The notes below the pieces were generated by a model. That model did no database searches, was not told where the DNA came from, and worked only from the letters and a program-made list of their open reading frames with translations. A stretch of DNA of 64,000 nt from UMGS363 sp051881815 (lineage in GTDB: Bacteria; Bacillota; Clostridia; Oscillospirales; Ruminococcaceae), in the NCBI GenBank assembly GCA_051881815.1, contig JBJEQP010000092.1, positions 1 to 64,000 of the forward strand, written 5' to 3'. A program made the translations under genes and the position numbers. Position 1 is the first letter of the stretch; each line of letters begins with the position of its first letter. Below, one piece after another: positions 50,281 through 59,620 of the stretch.

Positions 50281-53200
50281 TTATGCTTCCGAAGCAGGAA
50301 GGTAGATGTTCATCGTTTCTTCGCCCGTCTTGTTCGCAATATAGATATAGGAATCTCCGCCGCTGCGGACAGTTTTTCTGAAATCCGTTGTTCCGTCGAT
50401 AACCTTGCGGACAAGCTTTTCTCCTGTGAGCGAGTAGCATTCAAGCGGCTCTACATCGCTTGTTTCGATGCTTCCGCTCGTGACATAGATCCTTCCGTCC
50501 TTTGAACCGATTGGATTTTCCACCGAAGCCTTTGCGACCGCTGTGATCGAAGCTCCTCTCAAGCGGATAGCGCCCTTGCCTTCGATATCGCCGATGCAGG
50601 TTGCGCTGTTTCCTTCGCAGCGGATATTGACAACGCCGGCATTGATAACGGATTCAACATTGCCATCGATCGTTCCGATGCCGACAATATCCTTTCCTCG
50701 AACGAGGATGTCGGTCTTGCTGCCGTTGATGATGATCGAGCCTTCGCCCTTTCGGAGAACGCCGATACCGCAGCAGTTGTTGCCGGAGATGTTTATACTG
50801 AGATTTGCAAGGCTGTCGATAACCGTCCTGCCTATTCGGGAACCTATTGCAGTAACGTCGTCACCGCCCATATCGACCCTGATATCGCACTCATTGAGCT
50901 TGATGGATGAGCTTCCGTTGTAGGAGCCTATAGCAACGATATTCTTTCCATCGACCGAAACCGCAATATCGCCGCTGTTTGCGGTTATTGTTGAATCGGA
51001 AAGACCATCCGCACCGCCGATGCCGACTACGCTGTCGCCCGAGCAAGCGACCTTGATCTTGTTTTCACCGCCGAAAAGTATCCTGCCGTAGCGCTGCATA
51101 TAGTTGCCGCCAATACCGAACGAGTATACCTTTGTATTGTTTATCTCAAGGCTTCCTTCGCCGCCGAAGAATATCTCTGTTCCGTCGGGAACTCTTATAC
51201 CTCCGTTTCGGATGCAGTTTCTTCCCACAAGCTCGATATTTGCCTTGGTATCACACGCAAGAACAACAGCGCAGCCGTTATCCTCGCTGCATACAATATT
51301 GATATTCTCGAAAATCACTCTTGCACTTGAACGCTTTTCCTCGATCATGATCTTCATATCGACCTGAACATCGGTGTTTCCGACAAGCTTTGCGGAGTCG
51401 CACTGTATGCAGATCTCATTGAAGCCTGCAAGGCTGAGCTCAACAATATCGGCGGTTTCCTGTTCCTTGATATAGTAGGTCTTGCTGACCTTTCCGCGGT
51501 GCTTGATATTGAAGGAGATAATGCGGTTCTTTATCTCGGACGGGATCTCGAGCATCAATACCGCTGTCGGACGGCATACGACATAACCCTGTACAAGGTC
51601 AACGCCGAGTGCGATAGCAGTTTCAAGCTCTTCAAAGGTTTCGATGCCTTCGCCGAGAACCATTATTTCATGCTGCGCAGCAAAATTTATCATATTCGCA
51701 ACAAGATGCTGCTTCTGCGGATTTTTGTCGATACCGGACATTATCGAACGGTCGATCTTGATACAGCTTGGTTTAACCGCAAGCAGAGTAGAATCGTTCG
51801 AATAGCCTGTGCCGTAGTCATCGAGAGCGATCTGCGCATTCTTTTCACGGTAGCGCTTGTTGATAACATTTACAGCACTTTCAAAAACAGGATTTTCCTC
51901 TGTAACTTCAACAACGAGCTTATCGAATAGCATTCCGTACTTATCTGAAAGATCATTGTATTCCTCATCGCTCAGCAGCGCATTCGGGATACAGTTTATG
52001 AAAAGCTTTCTGTTGTGGAAGAAATCCTGATTTTCCGAAAGTATCTTTAACGTTTTCCAGAATGTAATATGCTCAACGCTGTAAAGCATATCCATCTGCT
52101 TCGCAATATCGAGCACATCGAGCGGCGAAAGCTTGATCCCGTCAACGGACTGCGGACGCATAAGCGCCTCATAGCCGTAGATCTCACCAGTATGAGCGTT
52201 AACGATCGGCTGGAAGTGATAGTCGATGCGGTCTTCGCCGATCACGGTTTCAAATACCTGATTTCTGCGGAATTCCTGCGCTTTGAGCGAATAGTTGTCC
52301 GCATTGAAGATAACAGGCTGCTGGGCTCTTCTGTCTTCGGCATCGAACGCCGCAAAGTCAGCCTGTGCAACAAGAGCCGAAACATCGCAGCTTCCCGATG
52401 CAAGAGCATAACCGCAGTAGACCTTTGCGATGCTTCCGTTTCCGGGATAATCGGCGATCATTTCCTTTATTTCGGTCGTTATCTTTCCGGCAAGCTTTTT
52501 GCAGCCGTCTTCGTATGTTTCTGTGATAAGCACGCTAAAATCATTTACAGAAGCGCGTCCTGCAAAGATATTATGCGGATTTTCGTATCTTTTTACGATA
52601 GCCGCAGCCTTTGAGAACATTTCATCCGAATTGTGCAGTCCTGCAAAGGATGAGAACTGGTCAACGCCGCTTATCGTGATATGTATAAGTCCGTACATAC
52701 CCGAAATTCCTGCCGCAGTTTCGACAAGCTTGCCCATAAAGGTTTCCTTTGTCATAAGGCCGGATGACGCATCGAAGTTGCGCAGGCTGTTTATCGTGTT
52801 TTTTGCAACAACATAGTCGGTCACATCGCTTATTTCGGTGAATTCAAAATCGTCGGACGAGCTTGTCTTGACTCTTATCCACTTGTCAGCGACCGCAGAC
52901 ATATAAATATCTTTTTCGGCAGGATAGCGTCCCGAGCATATTTCCCTCATCACATCGCCGTACTTATCTCTGCTGATGATCTTTGAGCCAGTTTCTATAC
53001 CCGTCAGATCAGCGAAAGCACCGCTCACCGAAGCCCTTCCCGAAGCCTTGTCGAAGCTTATAAAGGCAGTATCCTTTAACATCTCAAGCTCCGCTTCAGC
53101 GATCTTGCCTGCCTTTTTATATGCACTCGCAGCGCAGATGCCAAGCAATGCACCCACCAGTCCGAGTGCAGCAGCCGCATAAACTATACGGATATCAAGC

Positions 53201-53304
53201 CTCGCAGCGGCAACAAATACCAGAACGGCAGCCGACAGAAGCGACAGCACAGCTCCGCACACGGTTAAAGCATATATTCGGTTATGTCCCCATTTATTTA
53301 TCAT
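50281..53304 (-). CDS. Membrane PAS-GGDEF(degenerate)-EAL cyclic-di-GMP phosphodiesterase with C-terminal beta-helix-like repeats
   Basis: 1007 residues. Two membrane helices (about 10-32 and 38-60), a PAS-like region (75-165), and a GGDEF domain in which the active loop reads GRASVND (249-255), so it cannot make c-di-GMP. The EAL domain (345-595) keeps its catalytic set: EALMRP (379-384), VVEVTEE, DDYGTG (495-500), Lys516 in CIKIDRS, GEGIE (551-555) and the QGYVVCRP end. From about 610 to 960 the chain becomes Gly/Ile/Asn-rich, with a unit of about 28-30 residues centred on VxxIG (759, 789, 817, 844, 873, 901). This looks like a right-handed beta-helix. No membrane helix separates it from EAL, so it should be cytoplasmic. 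Such a tail is unexpected on an EAL protein. Confidence 0.85.
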   Translation of the reverse strand: MINKWGHNRIYALTVCGAVLSLLSAAVLVFVAAARLDIRIVYAAAALGLVGALLGICAASAYKKAGKIAEAELEMLKDTAFISFDKASGRASVSGAFADLTGIETGSKIISRDKYGDVMREICSGRYPAEKDIYMSAVADKWIRVKTSSSDDFEFTEISDVTDYVVAKNTINSLRNFDASSGLMTKETFMGKLVETAAGISGMYGLIHITISGVDQFSSFAGLHNSDEMFSKAAAIVKRYENPHNIFAGRASVNDFSVLITETYEDGCKKLAGKITTEIKEMIADYPGNGSIAKVYCGYALASGSCDVSALVAQADFAAFDAEDRRAQQPVIFNADNYSLKAQEFRRNQVFETVIGEDRIDYHFQPIVNAHTGEIYGYEALMRPQSVDGIKLSPLDVLDIAKQMDMLYSVEHITFWKTLKILSENQDFFHNRKLFINCIPNALLSDEEYNDLSDKYGMLFDKLVVEVTEENPVFESAVNVINKRYREKNAQIALDDYGTGYSNDSTLLAVKPSCIKIDRSIMSGIDKNPQKQHLVANMINFAAQHEIMVLGEGIETFEELETAIALGVDLVQGYVVCRPTAVLMLEIPSEIKNRIISFNIKHRGKVSKTYYIKEQETADIVELSLAGFNEICIQCDSAKLVGNTDVQVDMKIMIEEKRSSARVIFENINIVCSEDNGCAVVLACDTKANIELVGRNCIRNGGIRVPDGTEIFFGGEGSLEINNTKVYSFGIGGNYMQRYGRILFGGENKIKVACSGDSVVGIGGADGLSDSTITANSGDIAVSVDGKNIVAIGSYNGSSSIKLNECDIRVDMGGDDVTAIGSRIGRTVIDSLANLSINISGNNCCGIGVLRKGEGSIIINGSKTDILVRGKDIVGIGTIDGNVESVINAGVVNIRCEGNSATCIGDIEGKGAIRLRGASITAVAKASVENPIGSKDGRIYVTSGSIETSDVEPLECYSLTGEKLVRKVIDGTTDFRKTVRSGGDSYIYIANKTGEETMNIYLPASEA

Positions 53305-53408
53305 TCAATACGTTGCACCGGCGCATCCTGCCCGATACAGTCCTCCTGACCCGAAAATTTATTCAAAGCTTTCCTCATAAATTTAAGGAAAGAATTCTAT
53401 TCTTATTA

Positions 53409-53437
53409 ATTATAAAACATTTTTTGTATTTTTTCAA
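53409..53437 (-). promoter_or_regulatory. SigA-type promoter of the EAL-repeat gene
   Basis: Minus strand TTGAAA (53437-53432), 17-bp spacer, TATAAT (53414-53409); leader about 100 nt. Confidence 0.78.
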
Positions 53438-53486
53438 TATACATTTATACCAATTTTTATTTGCATTTTAGTCATTTTGGCAAAAC

Positions 53487-53563
53487 AAAAGTGCATAACC
53501 CAAGGGAAGCTCCCGATAAAAGGCTTGCTTATTGGACTTCCCTAATAAAGGTTATACACTTTT
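53487..53563 (-). terminator. Long hairpin, terminator of the fab/acc operon
   Basis: AAAAGTG.ATAACC/GGTTAT.CACTTTT outer stem and AGGGAAG/CTTCCCT inner stem; the minus strand continues CACTTTTGTTTTG. It lies beyond repeat copy 4 in the direction of acpP transcription. Confidence 0.78.
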
Positions 53564-53591
53564 ACTTGTTTCGATTTTGATCTGTCTTATA

Positions 53592-53746
53592 CTAATAACC
53601 ATTTGTTCTATGGATAAAGACGGTGGATAGAATACGTCCAATCAAGAAAAACGACTGCAGGCAGGCTGCCGCCTGCCAAAGGAGTTTGACGCAGAGTGGG
53701 CGTATTATAGCCGCCGTATTTTATCCATAGGTTAAATGGTTATTAG
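53592..53746. repeat. Palindromic repeat family, copy 4 (155 bp, most diverged)
   Basis: Ends CTAATAACCATTT and AAATGGTTATTAG pair perfectly, as do CTATGGATAAA and TTTATCCATAG and AATACG.CC with its partner. Compared with copies 1-3 many bases differ, but nearly always on both arms. It begins 7 bp after the acpP stop, in the opposite orientation to the transcript, unlike the other copies. Confidence 0.88.
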
Positions 53747-53753
53747 TATTATA

Positions 53754-53981
53754 TTACTGATTGTCTTCGATATACTTAACGATATCGCCAACTGTCTTGA
53801 TATTCTCAACAGCGTCATCAGGGATCTCGATGTCGAATTCTTCTTCAAGGCTCATAACGAGATCAACAACGTCAAGGGAGTCTGCGCCGAGGTCATCCTG
53901 GATGCTTGCGCCGGATGTAACGTTATCCTCATCAACGTCGAGCTGTTCTACGATCAGTTCCTTTACCTTATCAAATACCAT
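53754..53981 (-). CDS. acpP: Acyl carrier protein
   Basis: 75 residues from ATG 53981, with GGAGG 8 nt ahead (the ATG at 53996 is part of that site). The phosphopantetheine attachment Ser35 lies in LGADSLDVVDLVM. It carries the growing acyl chain. It is at the far end of the locus, not next to fabH or fabD. The 183 bp to accA hold one short hairpin (CGCTTTGAAAGCG) and no clear promoter. Confidence 0.97.
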   Translation of the reverse strand: MVFDKVKELIVEQLDVDEDNVTSGASIQDDLGADSLDVVDLVMSLEEEFDIEIPDDAVENIKTVGDIVKYIEDNQ

Positions 53982-54164
53982 TTTGTTTTCCTCCATAAAA
54001 ATTTATAGTTTCGCTTTCAAAGCGATGACAGCATTGCATGAGCTTTGCCGCAAACGGCTCTCCAAGCCTTGCGCCGATATCGGCACTGCTTAAAAAGAAC
54101 CCATATATAAAGGACCTTGCCGCGGCGTTACCCCGAACTGTCCGTTTATATCTTTCCCGAAAAA

Positions 54165-54980
54165 TCAGAGCTCTTCAAACTCACCGATTTTTCTAAATTT
54201 AGTATATCGTTCATTTAGCAAAACGTCAATATCTACAGCCATTTTTTCTTTCAGCGTTTTCAACAAAAATTCCGAGATATTTTCGGCAGTTTCCTTCGGA
54301 TCGTTCTGTGCGCCGCCTATCGGCTCATTAATTATCTCCTCCGCAACACCAAGCTCAAGCATATCCTGCGCCGTTATTTTCATTATTGAAGCGGCTTCAC
54401 GCTCTCTTCCGCCGTCCTTCCAGAGTATGGACGCAAACCCTCTTGGTGAAATTACCGAATAGATCGAGTTCTCCAGCACCGCAAGTCTGTCGCAAACGCC
54501 GAGCGCAAGTGCGCCGCCGCTTCCGCCCTCGCCAAGAACGATAGAGATAACGGGTGTTTTGAGCGACATAAATTCCATTATATTCCTTGCGATAGCCTCG
54601 CCCTGACCTCGGTTCTCCGCTTCAACTCCGCAGAATGCTCCCGGAGTGTCGATAAAGCATATAACGGGACGATGGAATTTTTCTGCCTGCTTTGCAAGGC
54701 GGAGAGCCTTTCTGTAGCCCTCGGGATGCGGCATTGCAAAGTTCGATTCCTTATTTTCGGCAAGATTCCTTCCCTTGACTTCGGCGATCACCGTAACGGC
54801 AATGCCCTTTATTGAAGCAAGTCCGCCGATTATAGCCCTGTCATCGCCGTAAAGACGGTCGCCGTGAAGCTCGATGAATTCATCGAATATCATCGGGATA
54901 TAGTCACGAACGGTCGGTCGGTCCTTATCTCTTATAAGATCAAGTTTTTCGGGAGGCGTAAGCTTATTGTTCATTTCCAT
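54165..54980 (-). CDS. accA: Acetyl-CoA carboxylase carboxyltransferase alpha subunit
   Basis: 271 residues. DYIPMIFDEFIELHGDRLYG, SIVLGEGGSGGALALGVCDR and SPRGFASILWKDG are diagnostic. It starts 1 bp after accD; both subunits together transfer the carboxyl group from biotin to acetyl-CoA. It lacks the long N-terminal helix of the E. coli subunit, usual in Firmicutes. Confidence 0.97.
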   Translation of the reverse strand: MEMNNKLTPPEKLDLIRDKDRPTVRDYIPMIFDEFIELHGDRLYGDDRAIIGGLASIKGIAVTVIAEVKGRNLAENKESNFAMPHPEGYRKALRLAKQAEKFHRPVICFIDTPGAFCGVEAENRGQGEAIARNIMEFMSLKTPVISIVLGEGGSGGALALGVCDRLAVLENSIYSVISPRGFASILWKDGGREREAASIMKITAQDMLELGVAEEIINEPIGGAQNDPKETAENISEFLLKTLKEKMAVDIDVLLNERYTKFRKIGEFEEL

Positions 54981-54981
54981 T

Positions 54982-55884
54982 TTACACTTCCTCCGCAGGC
55001 TTATAGCCGTTAAGCTTTAATATGTGCGCAAGCGTTCTGCGCATGGTCTTTCTTTCCGCAATAAGGTCAACAAAGCCGTGTTCAAGCATGAATTCCGAGG
55101 TCTGGAAGTCATCGGGGAGCCGCTGCTTTATCGTGCCCTCGATAACTCTTCTTCCCGCAAAGCCGATAACGACCTTCGGTTCGGCGATGATGATATCTCC
55201 GAGCGATGCGAATGACGCCGTAACGCCGCCCGTTGTCGGGTCGGTCATAACAGCGATGTAAAGCTGACCTGCTTCGGAAAGCTTTCCTACTGCGCCGCTC
55301 GTTTTTGCCATCTGCATAAGGGAAACTATGCCCTCCTGCATACGAGCGCCGCCCGAAGCGGTGAACATTATAACGGGGAGCTTATGCTCTGCACCGTATT
55401 CAAACGCTCTTGTTATCTTTTCGCCTACAACGCTTCCCATTGAAGCCATCATATAGCGTGAATCCATGATGCCGATAACGCAGCGGATACCTCTTATCTT
55501 GCATTCGCCCGTGATAACAGCGTCACGCAGACCTGTTTTTTCACGAAGCTCCGCCTGCTTTGTATCATAGCCGGGGAAGTCGATAGGGTTTTTGCTCACC
55601 ATATCCTTGTCAAATTCGATAAAGCTTCCCTTGTCAACGGTAAGATTAAGTCTTTCCTCGGACGATATCCTCGAATGATATCCGCACTCGGGGCAGACCT
55701 TGAGGTTCTTCACAAGCTCGTCTGTCATTATCATATTAAGGCAGCGAGGACATTTAAAAGCGAGATCCTTCGGTATTTCGACCGTATTCTCCGCTTTACC
55801 GCCCTTTTCGTCCTCTTTATCGTTTTCTGCCGCTGTATTGACATTGAATCTTAACTTTACAACATCAAGTAAATCTTCAAGCAC
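54982..55884 (-). CDS. accD: Acetyl-CoA carboxylase carboxyltransferase beta subunit
   Basis: 300 residues. Zinc ribbon CPRCLNMIM...VCPECGYH and FTASGGARMQEGIVSLMQMA. The start codon is GTG at 55884 with AAGGAG 12 nt upstream. 92 bp separate it from the zinc-ribbon membrane gene upstream. Confidence 0.96.
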   Translation of the reverse strand: MLEDLLDVVKLRFNVNTAAENDKEDEKGGKAENTVEIPKDLAFKCPRCLNMIMTDELVKNLKVCPECGYHSRISSEERLNLTVDKGSFIEFDKDMVSKNPIDFPGYDTKQAELREKTGLRDAVITGECKIRGIRCVIGIMDSRYMMASMGSVVGEKITRAFEYGAEHKLPVIMFTASGGARMQEGIVSLMQMAKTSGAVGKLSEAGQLYIAVMTDPTTGGVTASFASLGDIIIAEPKVVIGFAGRRVIEGTIKQRLPDDFQTSEFMLEHGFVDLIAERKTMRRTLAHILKLNGYKPAEEV

Positions 55885-55976
55885 TTTCTGTTTACACTCC
55901 TTTTACGGAAAATATTTGGGTTCGCTGTTTATATCAAACGTCTGAATGCGTTATTTTTCTTTTTTGGGGGAATCTG

Positions 55977-56582
55977 TCATCCGCGGAACAAGACCGATAC
56001 CAATAATGACACCGTAAACGCAACCCGAAAAAGCTTACTTTCCGCTTCGCCCAGCTTTTCGCCTAAAGTCTTGCTCAATACAATTCCTATAAATCCAAAT
56101 AGCGGTGTGCCGAACGAAATGACCAGCAGCATAACAAGCCCGATCATCATTATTCTTTTCGACTTTGGATAAACTCCGCGGCGCGGAGAGTTATTTGTAG
56201 GATTATTGTTGTAGGGATTCTGCCAGCCCTGCTGCGGATTGTTCTGCGGTGCAGGACTGTTGCCGTAAGGGTTCTGCCAGCCCTGATTATTATTTTGTGC
56301 AGGATAATTTGCCTGCGTCGGAACGACCTTTATATTCGGCGCCTGCGCTTCGCTTTTTTCTTTTACGGGAGCAGCGCCGCCGTATTTCTGCGCCATTTCG
56401 GGGTCGGCTTCGGGCATTCGGTATTTTTCGGGCGCAGGTTCAAAGATATCGGGGCGGTCGTCCTCGGGGTCAAGGTTATACGGTGCGGAAAGCTTTTCCT
56501 CATCGGGAAGTCTGAAGCCGCAGCCTGCACATTCGCCGTTAAGTACTCTGCCGCCGCAGAGAGGACATTTATTCTGTGCCAA
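55977..56582 (-). CDS. Zinc-ribbon membrane protein, paralogue 2, inside the acc operon
   Basis: 201 residues starting at TTG 56582 (AGGGGTG upstream). N-terminal zinc ribbon CPLCGGRVLNGECAGCGF, then PDEEKLSAPYNLDPEDD shared with its neighbour, a Pro/Asn/Gln-rich low-complexity middle with two WQNPY repeats, and C-terminal membrane helices (IMMIGLVMLLVISFGTPLFG). Function is unknown. Confidence 0.72.
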   Translation of the reverse strand: MAQNKCPLCGGRVLNGECAGCGFRLPDEEKLSAPYNLDPEDDRPDIFEPAPEKYRMPEADPEMAQKYGGAAPVKEKSEAQAPNIKVVPTQANYPAQNNNQGWQNPYGNSPAPQNNPQQGWQNPYNNNPTNNSPRRGVYPKSKRIMMIGLVMLLVISFGTPLFGFIGIVLSKTLGEKLGEAESKLFRVAFTVSLLVSVLFRG

Positions 56583-56603
56583 AAGATCACCCCTCGTTTT
56601 CGA

Positions 56604-57266
56604 TCAGTTGCCAAAAAACGACAATATCAGTTTATTCAGTCCCAAAGGATCCCATTGCTCGATCATAAGACCAAAACCAATGGCACAGTACAATAAACCT
56701 ATTCCAAAGGCTTTAAAATCAAATTTTGCAGGGTCTACGGGCTGAAAGCGGTGTCTTCTTACTCCGCCGCTGATGATAAGATAAAACGCTCCGATAAATA
56801 TTGCCGTTACAGGCACAAAAAGTATCAGAAGAGCTTTCCACCAATGCCTTTTGACCTCATAAACAAAGCCTTGAACAAAAATGTCAAGAGCGCTCTGCGG
56901 TTCTTCCTCCGACTGTTCAAAAGACGGTGCGGATCGGTTATAGACAGGCGGCGGAAAAGTATTCTCCCGATCTTCCTTCGGCTCGGGACGGTATTTTACG
57001 GCGTTTTTCTGCCACTCGGGCTTCGGGGCAAGCACCTCACTCACATTATCGGCGGAGGGTATGCCTATTGTATCCATTTCTCCCCGATCGGAGGAACCGT
57101 TTTCTTCATCCGCATTTTTCTGTACGGATGATCCCTGCTGTGCGTAATCCTCGGGGTCATAGTTGTAGGGTGCAGCGATCGAATCTTCATCGGGTATCTT
57201 ATAATTGCAGGAAAGGCAAACGCCGTTCCCGATCATTCCGCCGCATAACGGACACTTCTGCACCAC
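56604..57266 (-). CDS. Zinc-ribbon membrane protein, paralogue 1, inside the acc operon
   Basis: 220 residues from GTG 57266. Zinc ribbon CPLCGGMIGNGVCLSCNY, then PDEDSIAAPYNYDPEDY, a disordered middle and two membrane helices (WWKALLILFVPVTAIFIGAF; FGIGLLYCAIGFGLMI). It is clearly related to the next gene over the first 45 residues. It follows accC by 20 bp. Not part of any known carboxylase complex. Confidence 0.74.
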   Translation of the reverse strand: MVQKCPLCGGMIGNGVCLSCNYKIPDEDSIAAPYNYDPEDYAQQGSSVQKNADEENGSSDRGEMDTIGIPSADNVSEVLAPKPEWQKNAVKYRPEPKEDRENTFPPPVYNRSAPSFEQSEEEPQSALDIFVQGFVYEVKRHWWKALLILFVPVTAIFIGAFYLIISGGVRRHRFQPVDPAKFDFKAFGIGLLYCAIGFGLMIEQWDPLGLNKLILSFFGN

Positions 57267-57286
57267 AGCCGATCCCCCATTTCGTA

Positions 57287-58633
57287 TTACTTGCTCATCT
57301 TTCTTCCGAGATAGCCGATATCGTATTTACCCGATTCAAAGCCGGGATCACGGATAAGTCCGAGCTGGAAGTCTATATTCGTATCAACACCCTCAACGAT
57401 GAATTCGGAGAGCGCCCATTTCATCTTTGCGATAGCCTCTTCTCTTGTAGGAGCATGAACGATAAGCTTTGCGATCATGCTGTCATAGTAAGGCGGTATC
57501 GTGTAGCCCTGATATGCAGCGCTGTCAACACGTATTCCGGGGCCGCCCGGGGTATAAAGCGACGAGATCTTTCCCGGACAGGGACGGAAGTCGTGTTCGG
57601 GGGACTCGGCATTTATTCTGCACTCGATAGAGTGACCTCTGAACTCGATATCGCTCTGCTTGAAGGGAAGCTCTTCGCCTGCGGCGATCTTCATCTGTGC
57701 CTTTACAAGGTCAATGCCCGTAATGGATTCGGTTATAGGATGCTCCACCTGAATCCTGGTATTCATCTCCATAAAGTAGAAATCGCCGTTCTTGTCAACG
57801 AGGAATTCGATAGTTCCTGCGTTGAAGTATTTGCAGACCTTTGCTGCCGAAACAGCCGCTGCGCCCATTTTTTCACGCAGCTCTGGGGTCATTATCGTTG
57901 ACGGAGTTTCTTCAAGGACCTTCTGATTTCTTCTCTGCATCGAGCAGTCACGTTCGCCGAGGTGAACGACATTTCCGTGCTTGTCGGCAAGTATCTGGAA
58001 CTCGATATGCTTCGGGTCGATGATGAACTTTTCCATATATATGCTGTCATCGCCGAAGAAATTCAGCGCTTCCTGCTTTGCTGTAAGTATAGCCTTTTCA
58101 AGGTCTTCCATGCGCTCAACAAGACGGATTCCTCGTCCGCCGCCGCCTGCGGAAGCCTTTACCATGAGCGGAAAGCCTATTTCCTCTGCAGCAAGGCGCT
58201 TTGCTTCTTCAATAGAGGGAACTGCGCCGTCCGAACCGGGTATAACAGGCACTCCAGCCGCCTTCATTGCCTTCTTTGCAGCAGCCTTATCGCCGAGCAT
58301 TTCGATCGACTCGGGCGAAGGTCCTATAAAGTTTATTCCGCATTTTCCGCAGTTGCGTGCGAATGCCGCATTTTCCGAAAGAAAACCGAAGCCTGGGTGG
58401 ATAGCGTCTGCGCCCGTGATCTCGCAGGCAGCAAAAATGGACTTCTCGTTAAGGTAGCTGTCCTTTGTTGCCGCAGGACCTATGCAGACCGCTTCATCGG
58501 CTATCCTTGCGTGGAGAGCCGATCTATCGGCTGTCGAATATACCGCTACCGTCCTGATCCCAAGCTCACGGCAGGCACGGATTATTCTTACAGCTATCTC
58601 ACCTCTGTTGGCGATAAGAACTTTTTTAAACAT
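57287..58633 (-). CDS. accC: Acetyl-CoA carboxylase biotin carboxylase subunit
   Basis: 448 residues. KKVLIANRGEIAVRIIRACR, the ATP-grasp glycine loop VKASAGGGGRGIR, and MEMNTRIQVEHPITE are diagnostic. It carboxylates the biotin of AccB using bicarbonate and ATP. Full length. Confidence 0.98.
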   Translation of the reverse strand: MFKKVLIANRGEIAVRIIRACRELGIRTVAVYSTADRSALHARIADEAVCIGPAATKDSYLNEKSIFAACEITGADAIHPGFGFLSENAAFARNCGKCGINFIGPSPESIEMLGDKAAAKKAMKAAGVPVIPGSDGAVPSIEEAKRLAAEEIGFPLMVKASAGGGGRGIRLVERMEDLEKAILTAKQEALNFFGDDSIYMEKFIIDPKHIEFQILADKHGNVVHLGERDCSMQRRNQKVLEETPSTIMTPELREKMGAAAVSAAKVCKYFNAGTIEFLVDKNGDFYFMEMNTRIQVEHPITESITGIDLVKAQMKIAAGEELPFKQSDIEFRGHSIECRINAESPEHDFRPCPGKISSLYTPGGPGIRVDSAAYQGYTIPPYYDSMIAKLIVHAPTREEAIAKMKWALSEFIVEGVDTNIDFQLGLIRDPGFESGKYDIGYLGRKMSK

Positions 58634-58679
58634 AGAACGAAAATCCTTTCAAGGATCAAATTTAAGAGCCTTTATGCTC

Positions 58680-59108
58680 TTATTTTATAGCAAAGGAGAT
58701 CTCGGCGGAAACAGCCTTTTCTCCGTTTACGGTAGCAACGCACTTGCCTACGCCGACAGGACCCTTTACCTTGATGATCTCAACTTCGATCCGAAGAGTA
58801 TCGCCGGGAACGACCTGTCTGCGGAACTTTGCTTCCTTTATGCCGCCGAAAAAACCGATCTTGCCCTTGTTTTCGGGAAGACCGAGAAGTGCAACAGCAC
58901 CTGCCTGTGCGCACATTTCAAGCATAAGAACGCCCGGAACAACGGGATATTCGGGGAAATGTCCCTTGAACCAGAACGAATCGGGTGCCATAAACTTTGT
59001 GGCAACGACTCTTTTGCCGTATTCGATCTCTTCGATAGTGTCGATGAGCATAAAGGGATCTCTGTGGGGGATTATCTCCATTATCTGCTCTTTATTCATT
59101 ACAGCCAT
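58680..59108 (-). CDS. fabZ: 3-hydroxyacyl-ACP dehydratase FabZ
   Basis: 142 residues. The catalytic His in IPHRDPFMLID and Glu in PGVLMLEMCAQAG are present. It removes water from 3-hydroxyacyl-ACP. Located between accB and accC, as in clostridial fab clusters. Confidence 0.97.
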   Translation of the reverse strand: MAVMNKEQIMEIIPHRDPFMLIDTIEEIEYGKRVVATKFMAPDSFWFKGHFPEYPVVPGVLMLEMCAQAGAVALLGLPENKGKIGFFGGIKEAKFRRQVVPGDTLRIEVEIIKVKGPVGVGKCVATVNGEKAVSAEISFAIK

Positions 59109-59121
59109 AATTCAAACCGCC

Positions 59122-59607
59122 TTATTCAATTATCATAATAGGCTGATCGTAGTCAACAGCCTCGCCGTTCTTGACAAGTATCTGCTTTACGACGCCGTCA
59201 TATTCGCTTGTGATCTCGTTCATGAGCTTCATTGATTCGATTATCATAAGAACGTCGCCTTTTTTAACGTGCTTTCCGACCTCTGTGAAGGGAGGCTTGC
59301 TCGGATCGGCAGCAGCATAGAAGGTTCCGACGATAGGAGCCTTCACAACGTTCCCGCATACGGCATTCTGCGCTTCAACGGTAGGAACTGCGCCTGCTGC
59401 GGCTGCGTTCATCGTTGCGGGCATCATATCATGCTGAACGGGCATACCCATCGGCGGCATAGGGGGAGGGGGAGGACATTTTCTTCCCTTGACGGTTATG
59501 CTCTTTTCGCCGGTCGATACGGTAATTTCTCCAAGCTCTTTTTCCTTGACAATATCCGCAAGCTTTGCGATCGTTTCAAGGTCAAAGTCATAAATTTTAT
59601 CACTCAT
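59122..59607 (-). CDS. accB: Biotin carboxyl carrier protein
   Basis: 161 residues. N-terminal helix region, a Pro/Met/Ala-rich linker (PPPPMPPMGMP), and the biotinyl domain with the modified Lys in ESMKLMNE. AAGGAG precedes the ATG. Confidence 0.97.
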   Translation of the reverse strand: MSDKIYDFDLETIAKLADIVKEKELGEITVSTGEKSITVKGRKCPPPPPMPPMGMPVQHDMMPATMNAAAAGAVPTVEAQNAVCGNVVKAPIVGTFYAAADPSKPPFTEVGKHVKKGDVLMIIESMKLMNEITSEYDGVVKQILVKNGEAVDYDQPIMIIE

Positions 59608-59620
59608 TGCATTTTTCTCC

